NCBI GenBank assembly: GCA_017303995.1 | Contig: JAFLBE010000006.1 | Location: forward strand, 1 to 32,736 | Direction of reading: 5' to 3' | Source of the DNA: Bacteroidota bacterium | GTDB taxonomy: Bacteria; Bacteroidota; JABWAT01 | Length of the DNA: 32,736 nucleotides | Shown here: in pieces, positions 9,558 to 16,498 of the stretch | How the letters are laid out: each line of letters opens with the position of its first letter | How positions within the stretch are numbered: the stretch's first letter is position 1 | Position numbers and translations under genes: made by a program | The notes under the pieces: generated by a model | Database searches by the model: none | What the model was told of the DNA's origin: nothing | What the model saw: only the letters and a program-made list of their open reading frames with translations

Positions 9558-9744
9558 AAAATGCTTAACCACAGAGGACGCAGAGGTAGGCACTGAGTTT
9601 TGTTGAGTAAAGACCTTTTGTTATTGATGGATAAAATTCAAATCAATTAGTTTGGAATATTGTATTGAATCAACTTCCCAGAACTGTTTTCCTCTGTGAT
9701 TAACTCTTGTCCCCCTCTGTGGTTAAAGCATTTCCTGAATTCCA
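9558..9744. repeat. Gene-less repeat unit D
   Basis: A fourth unit, about 187 bp, same orientation, directly after unit C. It begins AAATGCTTAACCACAGAGG and ends CTCTGTGGTTAAAGCATTT. The centre is more diverged, but the stretch AAATTCAAATCAATT is identical to the sequence just before the GxxExxY gene in unit C. Confidence 0.8.
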
Positions 9745-9771
9745 CCAATAGCATCTGATTTCCCCATTCCC

Positions 9772-9779
9772 TACCTTTG
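9772..9779 (+). promoter_or_regulatory. Candidate Bacteroidota -7 box
   Basis: TACCTTTG fits TAnnTTTG exactly and lies 7 nt before the ATG of the acyltransferase gene, which would give a nearly leaderless transcript. No clear TTTG is found 19-21 nt upstream, so this is weaker than the promoter at 30646. Confidence 0.4.
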
Positions 9780-9786
9780 TTTTCAA

Positions 9787-10788
9787 ATGAACAGCCAAAA
9801 CACTCGACCTTTTCTTCTCACCCAATACAAAGCTGGTAGTTTTCCCCCAGACTGGGATTCCTGGGTTTTATCCCAATCAACAGGAACCTGGTTTCAAACC
9901 CTTTCTGCCTTCCGGGCAGTCTGGAATCAGGATCCCCGCTTGCTCGAAATTACCGATTCTGCCACTGGTCAGCGTCTGGCAGGATTCGCTTTTTTCCCTG
10001 CAAAAAAAGCCGGACTTTCCTATCCGAAAAGACACGCTCTTTTGTATTTTTCTGCTCCGGTTTTTGCAGATGGTATTGATCAAAAAATTCCTGAATTGAT
10101 GGACTTTTTATTTTCCGACGGAAATTTTTCTTTTGCACTGTTCAATCTTGCCTTTCAGAATGAGGGTTACCCAAAACTCAAATTTAAAACCAGTTCGCAA
10201 ACCGGACTTTGGCTTGATCTCCTTCCTGATGAGTTTGCTCAGATAAAACAAACCTCCGAACTGGTTCGCAGGAATTTAAAAAAACAGGTTTCGGGTCATT
10301 TTGAGTGGATTGCTCCGGATAAACTTTCACTTTCAGAACTTGAATTGCTTGAAAAAACTTACCTTCATCACGGAGTAAAAAGTCCGGTTTCAGCCAAAGA
10401 ATTGCACCAGGTTTTATCCAGAGTTTCTCCCAATGAAATATTGGCAATCCGGTATCAGACGGATGGAAAAACCACTGGCTGGAGGTTATGGATTTATGAT
10501 CGGAGGGGTTGGTTGACTGACTGGCTTTCTGCCGTTGACCGGGATTCGGGAAAAGAGCCGGTTGGATATCACCTGGTCTGGGAATCAGTGAAAAAAGCCC
10601 GGGAATTGGGTTGTACCGGACTCGATTTTGGCGGTGGAAACACACCGGGGATCGCCGATTTCAAAGAAAAGTTCGGTTGCAGGAAACGCCAGGGTTTATT
10701 TATTCGTTATTCCCGTAATACGGTAGTTTCGGTTTTACTTTCAGTCAATGACTGGTTACTGCAAAGAAAAAGGAAATCAGGTCTATGA
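9787..10788 (+). CDS. GNAT/FemAB-like acyltransferase
   Basis: The product is 333 aa. The C-terminal half (about residues 150-310) has the layout of GNAT/FemAB-type transferases: RRNLKKQ, then LSLSELELLEKTYLHHGVKS, then strands with EILAIRYQ and TGWRLWIYDRR, and the helix-strand GYHLVWESVKKARELGCTG leading to LDFGGGNTPGIADFKEKFG. The last motif is typical of proteins that move an acyl or aminoacyl group onto a cell-envelope or peptide acceptor. The N-terminal half resembles a degenerate copy of the same fold, as in FemAB proteins. No signal peptide is seen, so it is cytoplasmic. The substrate cannot be read from sequence. The next gene starts 117 nt later on the same strand. Confidence 0.7.
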   Translation: MNSQNTRPFLLTQYKAGSFPPDWDSWVLSQSTGTWFQTLSAFRAVWNQDPRLLEITDSATGQRLAGFAFFPAKKAGLSYPKRHALLYFSAPVFADGIDQKIPELMDFLFSDGNFSFALFNLAFQNEGYPKLKFKTSSQTGLWLDLLPDEFAQIKQTSELVRRNLKKQVSGHFEWIAPDKLSLSELELLEKTYLHHGVKSPVSAKELHQVLSRVSPNEILAIRYQTDGKTTGWRLWIYDRRGWLTDWLSAVDRDSGKEPVGYHLVWESVKKARELGCTGLDFGGGNTPGIADFKEKFGCRKRQGLFIRYSRNTVVSVLLSVNDWLLQRKRKSGL

Positions 10789-10802
10789 AAGAAAACTTCC
10801 AT

Positions 10803-10819
10803 CCCCGAAAGTGTCGGGG
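10803..10819. repeat. Short inverted repeat after acyltransferase gene
   Basis: CCCCGA and TCGGGG form a 6-bp stem with a 5-nt loop, 14 nt after the stop codon. There is no T-run, so a classical terminator is not supported. A related sequence (CCCCGAAAGCGTTCGGGG) occurs near 16346, inside the 16256-16390 element. Confidence 0.5.
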
Positions 10820-10840
10820 TCTTCGTTTCACTACGATTTC

Positions 10841-10875
10841 TAACTTCTAACTTCTAACTTCTAACTTCTAACTTC
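10841..10875. repeat. Perfect heptamer array TAACTTC x5
   Basis: Five exact, contiguous copies of TAACTTC lie between the acyltransferase and the membrane protein genes. It is the only perfect member of a set of 7-nt-period arrays in this window. Confidence 0.9.
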
Positions 10876-10905
10876 ATTTACCATTAACCATTAAGAATTA
10901 ATCCC

Positions 10906-12399
10906 TTGCTCCACGCCCAACATTACCTCACTTACGTCCGCCGGGAATTTACGGAATATCTCTTTTACACGGTGCTTTGGGTTTCCGCCTGTCTCGTCAT
11001 TTTTAAACTTTTTCCACCGGAAAAGGCAGCAGCTTTTACCGGACTTCTTTTTTCAACTTTTATTCTGATTCTATCACTCAAAGCGCTTTACCGACGAATC
11101 TTTTTCGTTCATCACACGCCACTTTCAGAATATAAAATTCCGGAATTAATTACCCAAACTCTTCTTTTTTCCTTTCTGATTGCTTTGATGGTTTTTTTGC
11201 TTTTCATTGGTCTTGCCGGATTGCTCCACTGGACAGGAAACACCATGATTCCTGCTTCAGTTGTAGCCTATTTTGGTGCTTTTTCCGCAATTCTGATTCC
11301 TACTCTTTTGTTTGAAATTGCCTATTCCCATGTCAATAAATCCAAAATTGCTTCAGTTTTACGGATTTCTACCTGGTTGATGTTCATTTCAGCTTTCGTC
11401 TTCCCGCTGATTTTTCATCCGGATCTCCTGCTGATCGTTCGTCTGCTTTTGGTTTCGGTACTGATCCGGTTTGTTCTTTTTATCATTTTACTCATTGATT
11501 GTCAGCTTTTGGATGTCATGATGACATCAGGAAATAAACTTTCACGTATTCTTGGTGCTTATTTTTCCTTTTACCGTTCTGACTGGTTGCAATGGATGTT
11601 TTTCATTCTGATTTTCTGGGTTGCCTGGTTTAATCTTCGCATGGAATACCGCATTGTCTGGACGCTGGGAAGTTTTCTGTTTCTCGTCGTGCTAACAGCT
11701 ATCAGCCAAGCTTTGGCGCTATGGAGTCTGATTTTTAAAAATTTTATCCGTCTCTATCTGCCTGATCAATACATATTATACGCCCGCCACGTCAATGTCT
11801 GGCATATTATGGCCTTCTTTTCCTTTGTTCCGTTTTTACTTTTAATTCTGACTCCGCTGGTCGAGTTTGAACTTCCTTCTATTCCATCTGATTTTAACTG
11901 GATGTTTTTGGTCGTGTCGATGTCGTTTCTTTCGATCGGAAGTTACTTTCTCACCAATCCGATGGCTGAACTGATGATAATGCTGGAACGGCAAAAGGAA
12001 TTGAACTGGTTTACCCTGTCTTCCATGGGTGGATTCGCGCTTGCATCGATTTTATTTTTTGCGATGAACGGTCCCTGGGGATTTTTCTTTGCCACTCTTT
12101 TCGCCGGATTTTTCTATTGGGTTGGCGTGAACGTGATGATTCAGCAGCTCATGAGCTGTGATTATCATTATCTGTTCCCGACCAAAAAACTGAACAGGAT
12201 TTTATTTTCCTCCGGTATGGCGCTGGCGGCCGGACTTGCAGTTTCGTTTAGTCCGTTCTCATTCATGAATAAATTGGGGTGGATTTTCACTGCCTACTTT
12301 GTCACTTATCTGATTCTGATTGCCTATTTTGGCGTTTTGAAATCAGATAAACAATCGGGATTCATAAACTGGACCCGCAGAATCGGAAATTTTCACTGA
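10906..12399 (+). CDS. Polytopic membrane protein of unknown function
   Basis: The product is 497 aa with about 12-14 hydrophobic segments, beginning at about residues 18-35 and 41-60 and continuing to about 455-475. A short charged N-terminus (YVRREFTEY) precedes the first segment. I do not recognise the family; no ligand or catalytic motif stands out. The start is TTG at 10906, since there is an in-frame stop at 10885 and no ATG before the first membrane segment. The next gene, sua5, starts 1 nt after this stop, so the two are cotranscribed. The upstream acyltransferase might act on an envelope component with this protein as its membrane partner, but that is only a guess from adjacency. Confidence 0.75.
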   Translation: MLHAQHYLTYVRREFTEYLFYTVLWVSACLVIFKLFPPEKAAAFTGLLFSTFILILSLKALYRRIFFVHHTPLSEYKIPELITQTLLFSFLIALMVFLLFIGLAGLLHWTGNTMIPASVVAYFGAFSAILIPTLLFEIAYSHVNKSKIASVLRISTWLMFISAFVFPLIFHPDLLLIVRLLLVSVLIRFVLFIILLIDCQLLDVMMTSGNKLSRILGAYFSFYRSDWLQWMFFILIFWVAWFNLRMEYRIVWTLGSFLFLVVLTAISQALALWSLIFKNFIRLYLPDQYILYARHVNVWHIMAFFSFVPFLLLILTPLVEFELPSIPSDFNWMFLVVSMSFLSIGSYFLTNPMAELMIMLERQKELNWFTLSSMGGFALASILFFAMNGPWGFFFATLFAGFFYWVGVNVMIQQLMSCDYHYLFPTKKLNRILFSSGMALAAGLAVSFSPFSFMNKLGWIFTAYFVTYLILIAYFGVLKSDKQSGFINWTRRIGNFH

Positions 12400-12400
12400 T

Positions 12401-13372
12401 ATGTCTGAACTAACCCCAATCTGGCCTGCAGATCCAGAGTTTTTAGAAAAAGCAGCGTCCATTCTGAAAAATGGCGGAATTGGTGCAATGCCCACGGAAA
12501 CGGTTTATGGTCTTGCCGGTGATGCGTTCAATACTTTTGCCATCAGCCGGATTTTCGAAGCCAAGAACCGGCCAACTTTCAACCCACTGATCGTCCATAT
12601 TTCTGATCCGGCCGATCTCGAAAAACTGACTTCATTTCCACTTTCGAAACTTCAAAAATTGATTGAGGCGTTCTGGCCGGGTCCATTGACATTGGTGCTT
12701 CCGAAACTGGAATCCGTTCCAGATTTAACAACCGGCGGTCGGCCTTCTGTTGCAGTCAGACTTCCTGCTCACCTGGTTGCCCGTGATTTAATCAGGCTTA
12801 GTGGCGGATTTCTGGCAGCTCCGTCTGCAAATCCGTTCAACTATATTTCACCCACAACTGCAGAACATGTTCAGTCTCAGCTCTCCGGAAAAATTGATTT
12901 TATTCTGGATGGCGGATCGTGTAAAGTCGGCGTGGAATCAACGGTAATTTCTCTGACTGAAGACCGGCCGGTTCTGCTCCGTCATGGCGGACTTTCTTTC
13001 GAGGACTTAAAAACCGTTCTCCCTGATCTGCATGAAAGAACTGAACTTCATGGTGGTCATGGACCCGATTCACCCGGACAGCTCGCTGTTCATTACAGCC
13101 CTGGAACTCCCATGAAATTGTGGAAAGGTGAACCTCTATCCGGTAAAAAAACAGGATTAATTTCCTGGAATTTTATCCCTGAAGATGCAGACGTTACAGT
13201 TTTACGGTTGAGTGAAAAAGGGGATTTACGGGAAGCTGCGTCTCGGATTTTTGAATTTCTGCATATTCTGGATAAACTGAATCTCGATATGATTTACGCA
13301 GAATCAGTTCCCGAAATGGGTCTTGGAAAAGCCATCAATGACCGGTTAAGAAAAGCCGCCGGGAAAGGGTAA
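12401..13372 (+). CDS. sua5: L-threonylcarbamoyladenylate synthase, Sua5 type
   Basis: The product is 323 aa. It makes threonylcarbamoyl-AMP from threonine, bicarbonate and ATP, the first step of t6A37 formation in ANN-decoding tRNAs, in the cytoplasm. The YrdC domain spans about residues 13-200 with MPTETVYGLAGDA (30-42), KNRP (55-58), PSANPFNYISPTTA (141-154) and GGSCKVGVESTVI (171-183). The Sua5 linker motif SPGQLAVHYSP (224-234) and a C-terminal domain to residue 323 distinguish it from the shorter TsaC. ATG at 12401 is 1 nt after the stop of the membrane protein gene. It converges with the ABC importer genes; the 68 nt between them (13373-13440) hold no clear terminator hairpin, only a repeat of CTTAGCG. 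Confidence 0.95.
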   Translation: MSELTPIWPADPEFLEKAASILKNGGIGAMPTETVYGLAGDAFNTFAISRIFEAKNRPTFNPLIVHISDPADLEKLTSFPLSKLQKLIEAFWPGPLTLVLPKLESVPDLTTGGRPSVAVRLPAHLVARDLIRLSGGFLAAPSANPFNYISPTTAEHVQSQLSGKIDFILDGGSCKVGVESTVISLTEDRPVLLRHGGLSFEDLKTVLPDLHERTELHGGHGPDSPGQLAVHYSPGTPMKLWKGEPLSGKKTGLISWNFIPEDADVTVLRLSEKGDLREAASRIFEFLHILDKLNLDMIYAESVPEMGLGKAINDRLRKAAGKG

Positions 13373-13440
13373 AAAGATTTCTGTTGGTCCCTGCTATTGA
13401 ATTTCTTAGCGTCTTCGTGCCTTAGCGTTCTCCCCGCATT

Positions 13441-14211
13441 TTACCGGTGAACCACGAACGCTTTTCCTTCAAATGGAATCGTTTCAAGCGGAGTGTCAAA
13501 GATTCCCGATAAAAAGTCAGCATCCCAAGATTCTTGCCCCGACTCTGGTTTCACCAGTTTTCCCTTCCTCAAAAAGAAAAACTCATCACCAAAACGAAAT
13601 GCCAGATTGGGATCGTGCAAAACGGCAATCATAGTAAACTGATCTTTTGACAGCGATTTTAGGGTAGAAAGTAACGCCGACTGGTAATATAAATCGAGGT
13701 GACTGGTTGGTTCATCGAGGAAAATAACAGCCGGTTGCTGGGCAAGAATCCGGGTCGCCATGACAAGTTGCTGTTCTCCGCCCGAGAGCTGAGTGTAAGG
13801 TTTATCGGCAAGATGGAAAATTCCGGTTTGATGAAGGGCAGCTTCAGATATTTCATGATCTTTTTCTGTCGGAAGGAATCCTGAGCGACCGGCTCTCCCG
13901 GTAAGGATCACATCACGGACTGAAAATGGAAAAACGGCACGGTGAAACTGAGGCAGAAATCCGATGTGTCCGGCACGTTCTGATCCGGAAAGATCATCCG
14001 GATTTTTCCCGTGAACCAAAGCAGTTCCCGAAGACGGTTTCAGCAAACCCGCCATGACTCTGAGTAAAGTCGATTTTCCTGATCCATTCCGGCCAAGAAT
14101 GACTGAAAACTGATTTTCTGGAATGTCGACTGATAAATCCGTCCAAACGGGCTGATTACCGTAGGAGAACGAACAATTTTGAAGGGAAACCGCAGACTGA
14201 GTCACATCCAC
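13441..14211 (-). CDS. ABC importer ATPase, FecE/BtuD type
   Basis: The product is 256 aa and is the energy-coupling ATPase of a metal-chelate type importer on the cytoplasmic face. All core motifs are present: Walker A GRNGSGKST (40-48), Q-loop Gln88, signature LSGGEQQ (142-148), Walker B VIFLDEPT (162-169) and H-loop His199. The start overlaps the permease gene by 10 nt, so it is the last gene of a binding protein/permease/ATPase set. Family membership covers iron-siderophore, haem, cobalamin and nickel systems; the NikR gene at the head of the locus favours nickel or cobalt. Confidence 0.95.
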   Translation of the reverse strand: MDVTQSAVSLQNCSFSYGNQPVWTDLSVDIPENQFSVILGRNGSGKSTLLRVMAGLLKPSSGTALVHGKNPDDLSGSERAGHIGFLPQFHRAVFPFSVRDVILTGRAGRSGFLPTEKDHEISEAALHQTGIFHLADKPYTQLSGGEQQLVMATRILAQQPAVIFLDEPTSHLDLYYQSALLSTLKSLSKDQFTMIAVLHDPNLAFRFGDEFFFLRKGKLVKPESGQESWDADFLSGIFDTPLETIPFEGKAFVVHR

Positions 14212-15230
14212 CCCGACGATTTTTTTTTCATCAGCCAGAGAAAAACAGGTGCACCCAGAAACATGGTAAAAACCCCGATTGGAATTTCAAACTGAAATAA
14301 ACTTCTCGAAGCCGTGTCGATAATCAGCAGAAACGATCCGCCCAGAGCAAAATTGGCCGGAAGGCTTTTCCGGTTATCGGGTCCGACCAGCATTCTCACC
14401 AAATGAGGAACGAAAAGTCCGAACATGGCAATAATCCCGGCCGCTGCCACACAAGCCGCCGTAGCCAGTGTCGCCAAAATCAGAATCATCAGCTTCTCAC
14501 GTTCAGGATTTACACCGACAGCTTTGGCTTCTTCGTTACCCAGAGCCAGAACATTCAGCCTCCATCTGAAAAGAAATAATCCTGAAAGTCCGGCAACAAC
14601 CGGAATCAGCAGCAGATTTACTTTCGTCCAGGTTGCCTGATGAAGATTGCCCATGGTCCAGTGAATGATTGTCTGAAGGCGGAACGGATCACTTACAAAC
14701 TGAATGACCGTAAGTAAAGCCGTAAAAATCCCCGAAACCATCATTCCGGAAAGCACCAGATTCACAGAAGAATGTTCAGCTTCCTTCCCGGCAAAATGAA
14801 TACTCATCCAGACCGCAAGAAACCCAAATCCAAAAGCAGAAACCGGAACGGGAATCCACGAAAAAGCAAGGGCCAGAGCTGCACCAAAAGCGGCACCCGA
14901 AGCAATTCCCAGAATAAAAGGATCAACCAATGGATTCCGGAAAACTGCCTGCAAACTGCTTCCTGATACAGCCAGCGTTCCGCCAACCAGAAATGTGAGT
15001 AAGATCCGTGAAAGTCTGACGTCGGTGACGATGGTAAGCATCAGGGAAAAATCGGGATCACTTTGAAAGTTTGATGAGGTGAGTGCTGACCAGCAGGAAG
15101 AAATAAACTGCGAAACGGGCATGACATCAGACGGACCGACCAGAAGGGAGGCCAGAATCAGGGGAATTGGGATCAGCCAGATCCAGAATCCGGATTTAAT
15201 CCAGCGGGAGTTGATAGCCTTTTTCTCCAT
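14202..15230 (-). CDS. ABC importer permease, FecCD family
   Basis: The product is 342 aa with about 9-10 membrane segments and FecCD/BtuC family features: GGTLAVSGSSLQAVFRNPLV (plug and first transmembrane region, about 81-101), DPFILGIASGAAFGAALAL, and GIIAMFGLFVPHLVRMLVG near 265-285. It would form the homodimeric inner-membrane channel. It overlaps the binding-protein gene by 35 nt at its start and the ATPase gene by 10 nt at its end, so the three are translated as a unit. The length is normal for the family. There is no obvious Shine-Dalgarno site before ATG at 15230, consistent with translational coupling. Confidence 0.94.
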   Translation of the reverse strand: MEKKAINSRWIKSGFWIWLIPIPLILASLLVGPSDVMPVSQFISSCWSALTSSNFQSDPDFSLMLTIVTDVRLSRILLTFLVGGTLAVSGSSLQAVFRNPLVDPFILGIASGAAFGAALALAFSWIPVPVSAFGFGFLAVWMSIHFAGKEAEHSSVNLVLSGMMVSGIFTALLTVIQFVSDPFRLQTIIHWTMGNLHQATWTKVNLLLIPVVAGLSGLFLFRWRLNVLALGNEEAKAVGVNPEREKLMILILATLATAACVAAAGIIAMFGLFVPHLVRMLVGPDNRKSLPANFALGGSFLLIIDTASRSLFQFEIPIGVFTMFLGAPVFLWLMKKKSSGWM

Positions 15231-16236
15231 AAAAGTGAACCAGAATCGTCCGTTTCAGTGAATCTGAGAGTGCCAGAGCTACCAGTTCCGGATGAGCCCA
15301 TTCTGCAACCTGACGAACTGCAAGATGATATTTCAGCGTCCAGAAATCACAATAAAAAGCAGAGGGAAGTTCATGAACTTTGCCTGATTTCACAGCTGTG
15401 AGGGTTTTAAGTTCTGGTCTTGCAAGAATATCAGCAGGTGACCGGGCCGGATCAGACCACAGAACGATGACATCCGGATTCCAGCTCAGCAGATTTTCAA
15501 GGGAAATAACGGCATGTTCTTCGGGGATGGGAACAGCATTTTGTGCCCCTGAAAGGGCAAACAAACTGTTAACCGTACTGTTGGTTCCCGAGGTTTCAAA
15601 AAGTCCCTGATTCCAGGAAAAGTAAACTTTAGGTTTCGATTCGGTTTTTGACAGAATTGTGAAAAGGGAATCGGTGAGCTTTTGTGAAAAAGAAAGAAGA
15701 GAATCTGCCCGGGATGACGTTCCGGTCAGTTTTCCTAAATCCGTGATTTCTTTTGAAAGATCATCAAATGAGTTCAGAAAAACGCCGTAAACGGGAATGT
15801 TGTGACTTTCGATGGATTCGATTGATTCTTTCTGTTCACTCCAGATAATGACTAAATCCGGTTTGAGTGCCAGAACCGATTCCAGACTGACAAAATCCCA
15901 GTTGCCCGGGGAGGGAAGTTTCCTGTCTGCAATCCGGTGATCAAGAATAGAATAATACCGGATCAGCGGTTCCTGAGTCACATTTCTTGAAATCCCGACA
16001 ACACGATCTCCAGCTTGAAGCATGTAAAGTCCGGAAAGTGCACTTTCGATCAGACAGACAATCCGTTCAGCAGGTTTTTCAAGATGAACCGTTTTTCCCC
16101 TGAAATCAGTCACCGTAATTCCGGTTGAATCCGCCGGATTGCGGGTGATTTCGCTGGTTTTCACCGTTTTGCTCATCACACCGATGAGTAATCCGATTCC
16201 GGCAAGACCGATAAGAAAAATGGCGATTTTTTTCAT
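15196..16236 (-). CDS. ABC importer substrate-binding protein (TroA/FepB-like)
   Basis: The product is 346 aa. An N-terminal hydrophobic segment (residues about 3-21) with no lipobox cysteine suggests a signal peptide or uncleaved anchor. The periplasmic-binding-protein 2 fold is visible: TVTDFRGKTVHLEKPAERIVC (slightly over the start of lobe 1), then SLESVLALKPDLVIIW at about 115-130, and the second lobe with SLENLLSWNPDVIVLW. The C-terminal FYCDFWTLKYHLAVRQVAEW is of the type seen in metal or metallophore binding proteins, with aromatic, Cys and His residues available. It is the first gene of the importer and is separated from the TonB receptor gene by 262 nt holding a repeat element. The ligand is inferred as nickel or a nickel chelate from the linked nikR. 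Confidence 0.88.
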   Translation of the reverse strand: MKKIAIFLIGLAGIGLLIGVMSKTVKTSEITRNPADSTGITVTDFRGKTVHLEKPAERIVCLIESALSGLYMLQAGDRVVGISRNVTQEPLIRYYSILDHRIADRKLPSPGNWDFVSLESVLALKPDLVIIWSEQKESIESIESHNIPVYGVFLNSFDDLSKEITDLGKLTGTSSRADSLLSFSQKLTDSLFTILSKTESKPKVYFSWNQGLFETSGTNSTVNSLFALSGAQNAVPIPEEHAVISLENLLSWNPDVIVLWSDPARSPADILARPELKTLTAVKSGKVHELPSAFYCDFWTLKYHLAVRQVAEWAHPELVALALSDSLKRTILVHFYGEKGYQLPLD

Positions 16237-16255
16237 TTAATGGCTTTTGTTTTTT

Positions 16256-16390
16256 ATTCCCCTCCTTTTCCAAAGGAGGGGCCAGGGGTGGTTTTAATTT
16301 TCTTTTGACTGTAAATAAACCAAACCACCCCGCCTTCGGCACCCCCCGAAAGCGTTCGGGGCAGGCTCTCCTTTAGAAAAGGAGGGGAAT
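16256..16390. repeat. Nested inverted-repeat element, about 135 bp
   Basis: The outer arms ATTCCCCTCCTTTT and AAAAGGAGGGGAAT are inverted repeats, continued inward by GGGGTGGTTT and AAACCACCCC. Each arm also folds on itself: CCCCTCCTTT-TCC-AAAGGAGGGG on the left, and CTCCTTT with AAAGGAG on the right. The right arm has an extra block with CCCCGAAAGCGTTCGGGG. It fills the gap between the receptor and importer genes and may affect readthrough. Confidence 0.85.
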
Positions 16391-16441
16391 ATTTCTTTCT
16401 GACCACCCCAAAGCTAGTTCGGGATCTTCGCCGCGCTCGAC

Positions 16442-16493
16442 TTATAACTTGTAACTGTTTCCCCAGTCCCCCGTCCTTTGTCCCTTGTCACTG
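16442..16493. repeat. Degenerate heptamer array downstream of TonB receptor
   Basis: Two blocks keep a 7-nt period: TTATAAC, TTGTAAC (16442-16455), and GTCCCCC, GTCCTTT, GTCCCTT, GTCACTG (16466-16493). The second block ends 5 nt from the stop codon of the receptor gene (read on the minus strand it begins just after the stop). Confidence 0.75.
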
Positions 16494-16498
16494 GCATT

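Noticed and set aside
8621-9744. Regularly spaced repeats considered as a CRISPR array
   Set aside because: Units are 167-187 bp and similar over their whole length, with inverted ends and a gene inside one. There are no short identical repeats with unique spacers and no cas genes.
10184-10645. Minus-strand open frame of 153 codons opposite the acyltransferase gene
   Set aside because: The plus-strand frame encodes a coherent transferase fold; the opposite frame has no recognisable domain.
16106-16342. Minus-strand open frame of 78 codons upstream of the binding protein
   Set aside because: It overlaps the binding-protein start in another frame and consists largely of the inverted-repeat element.
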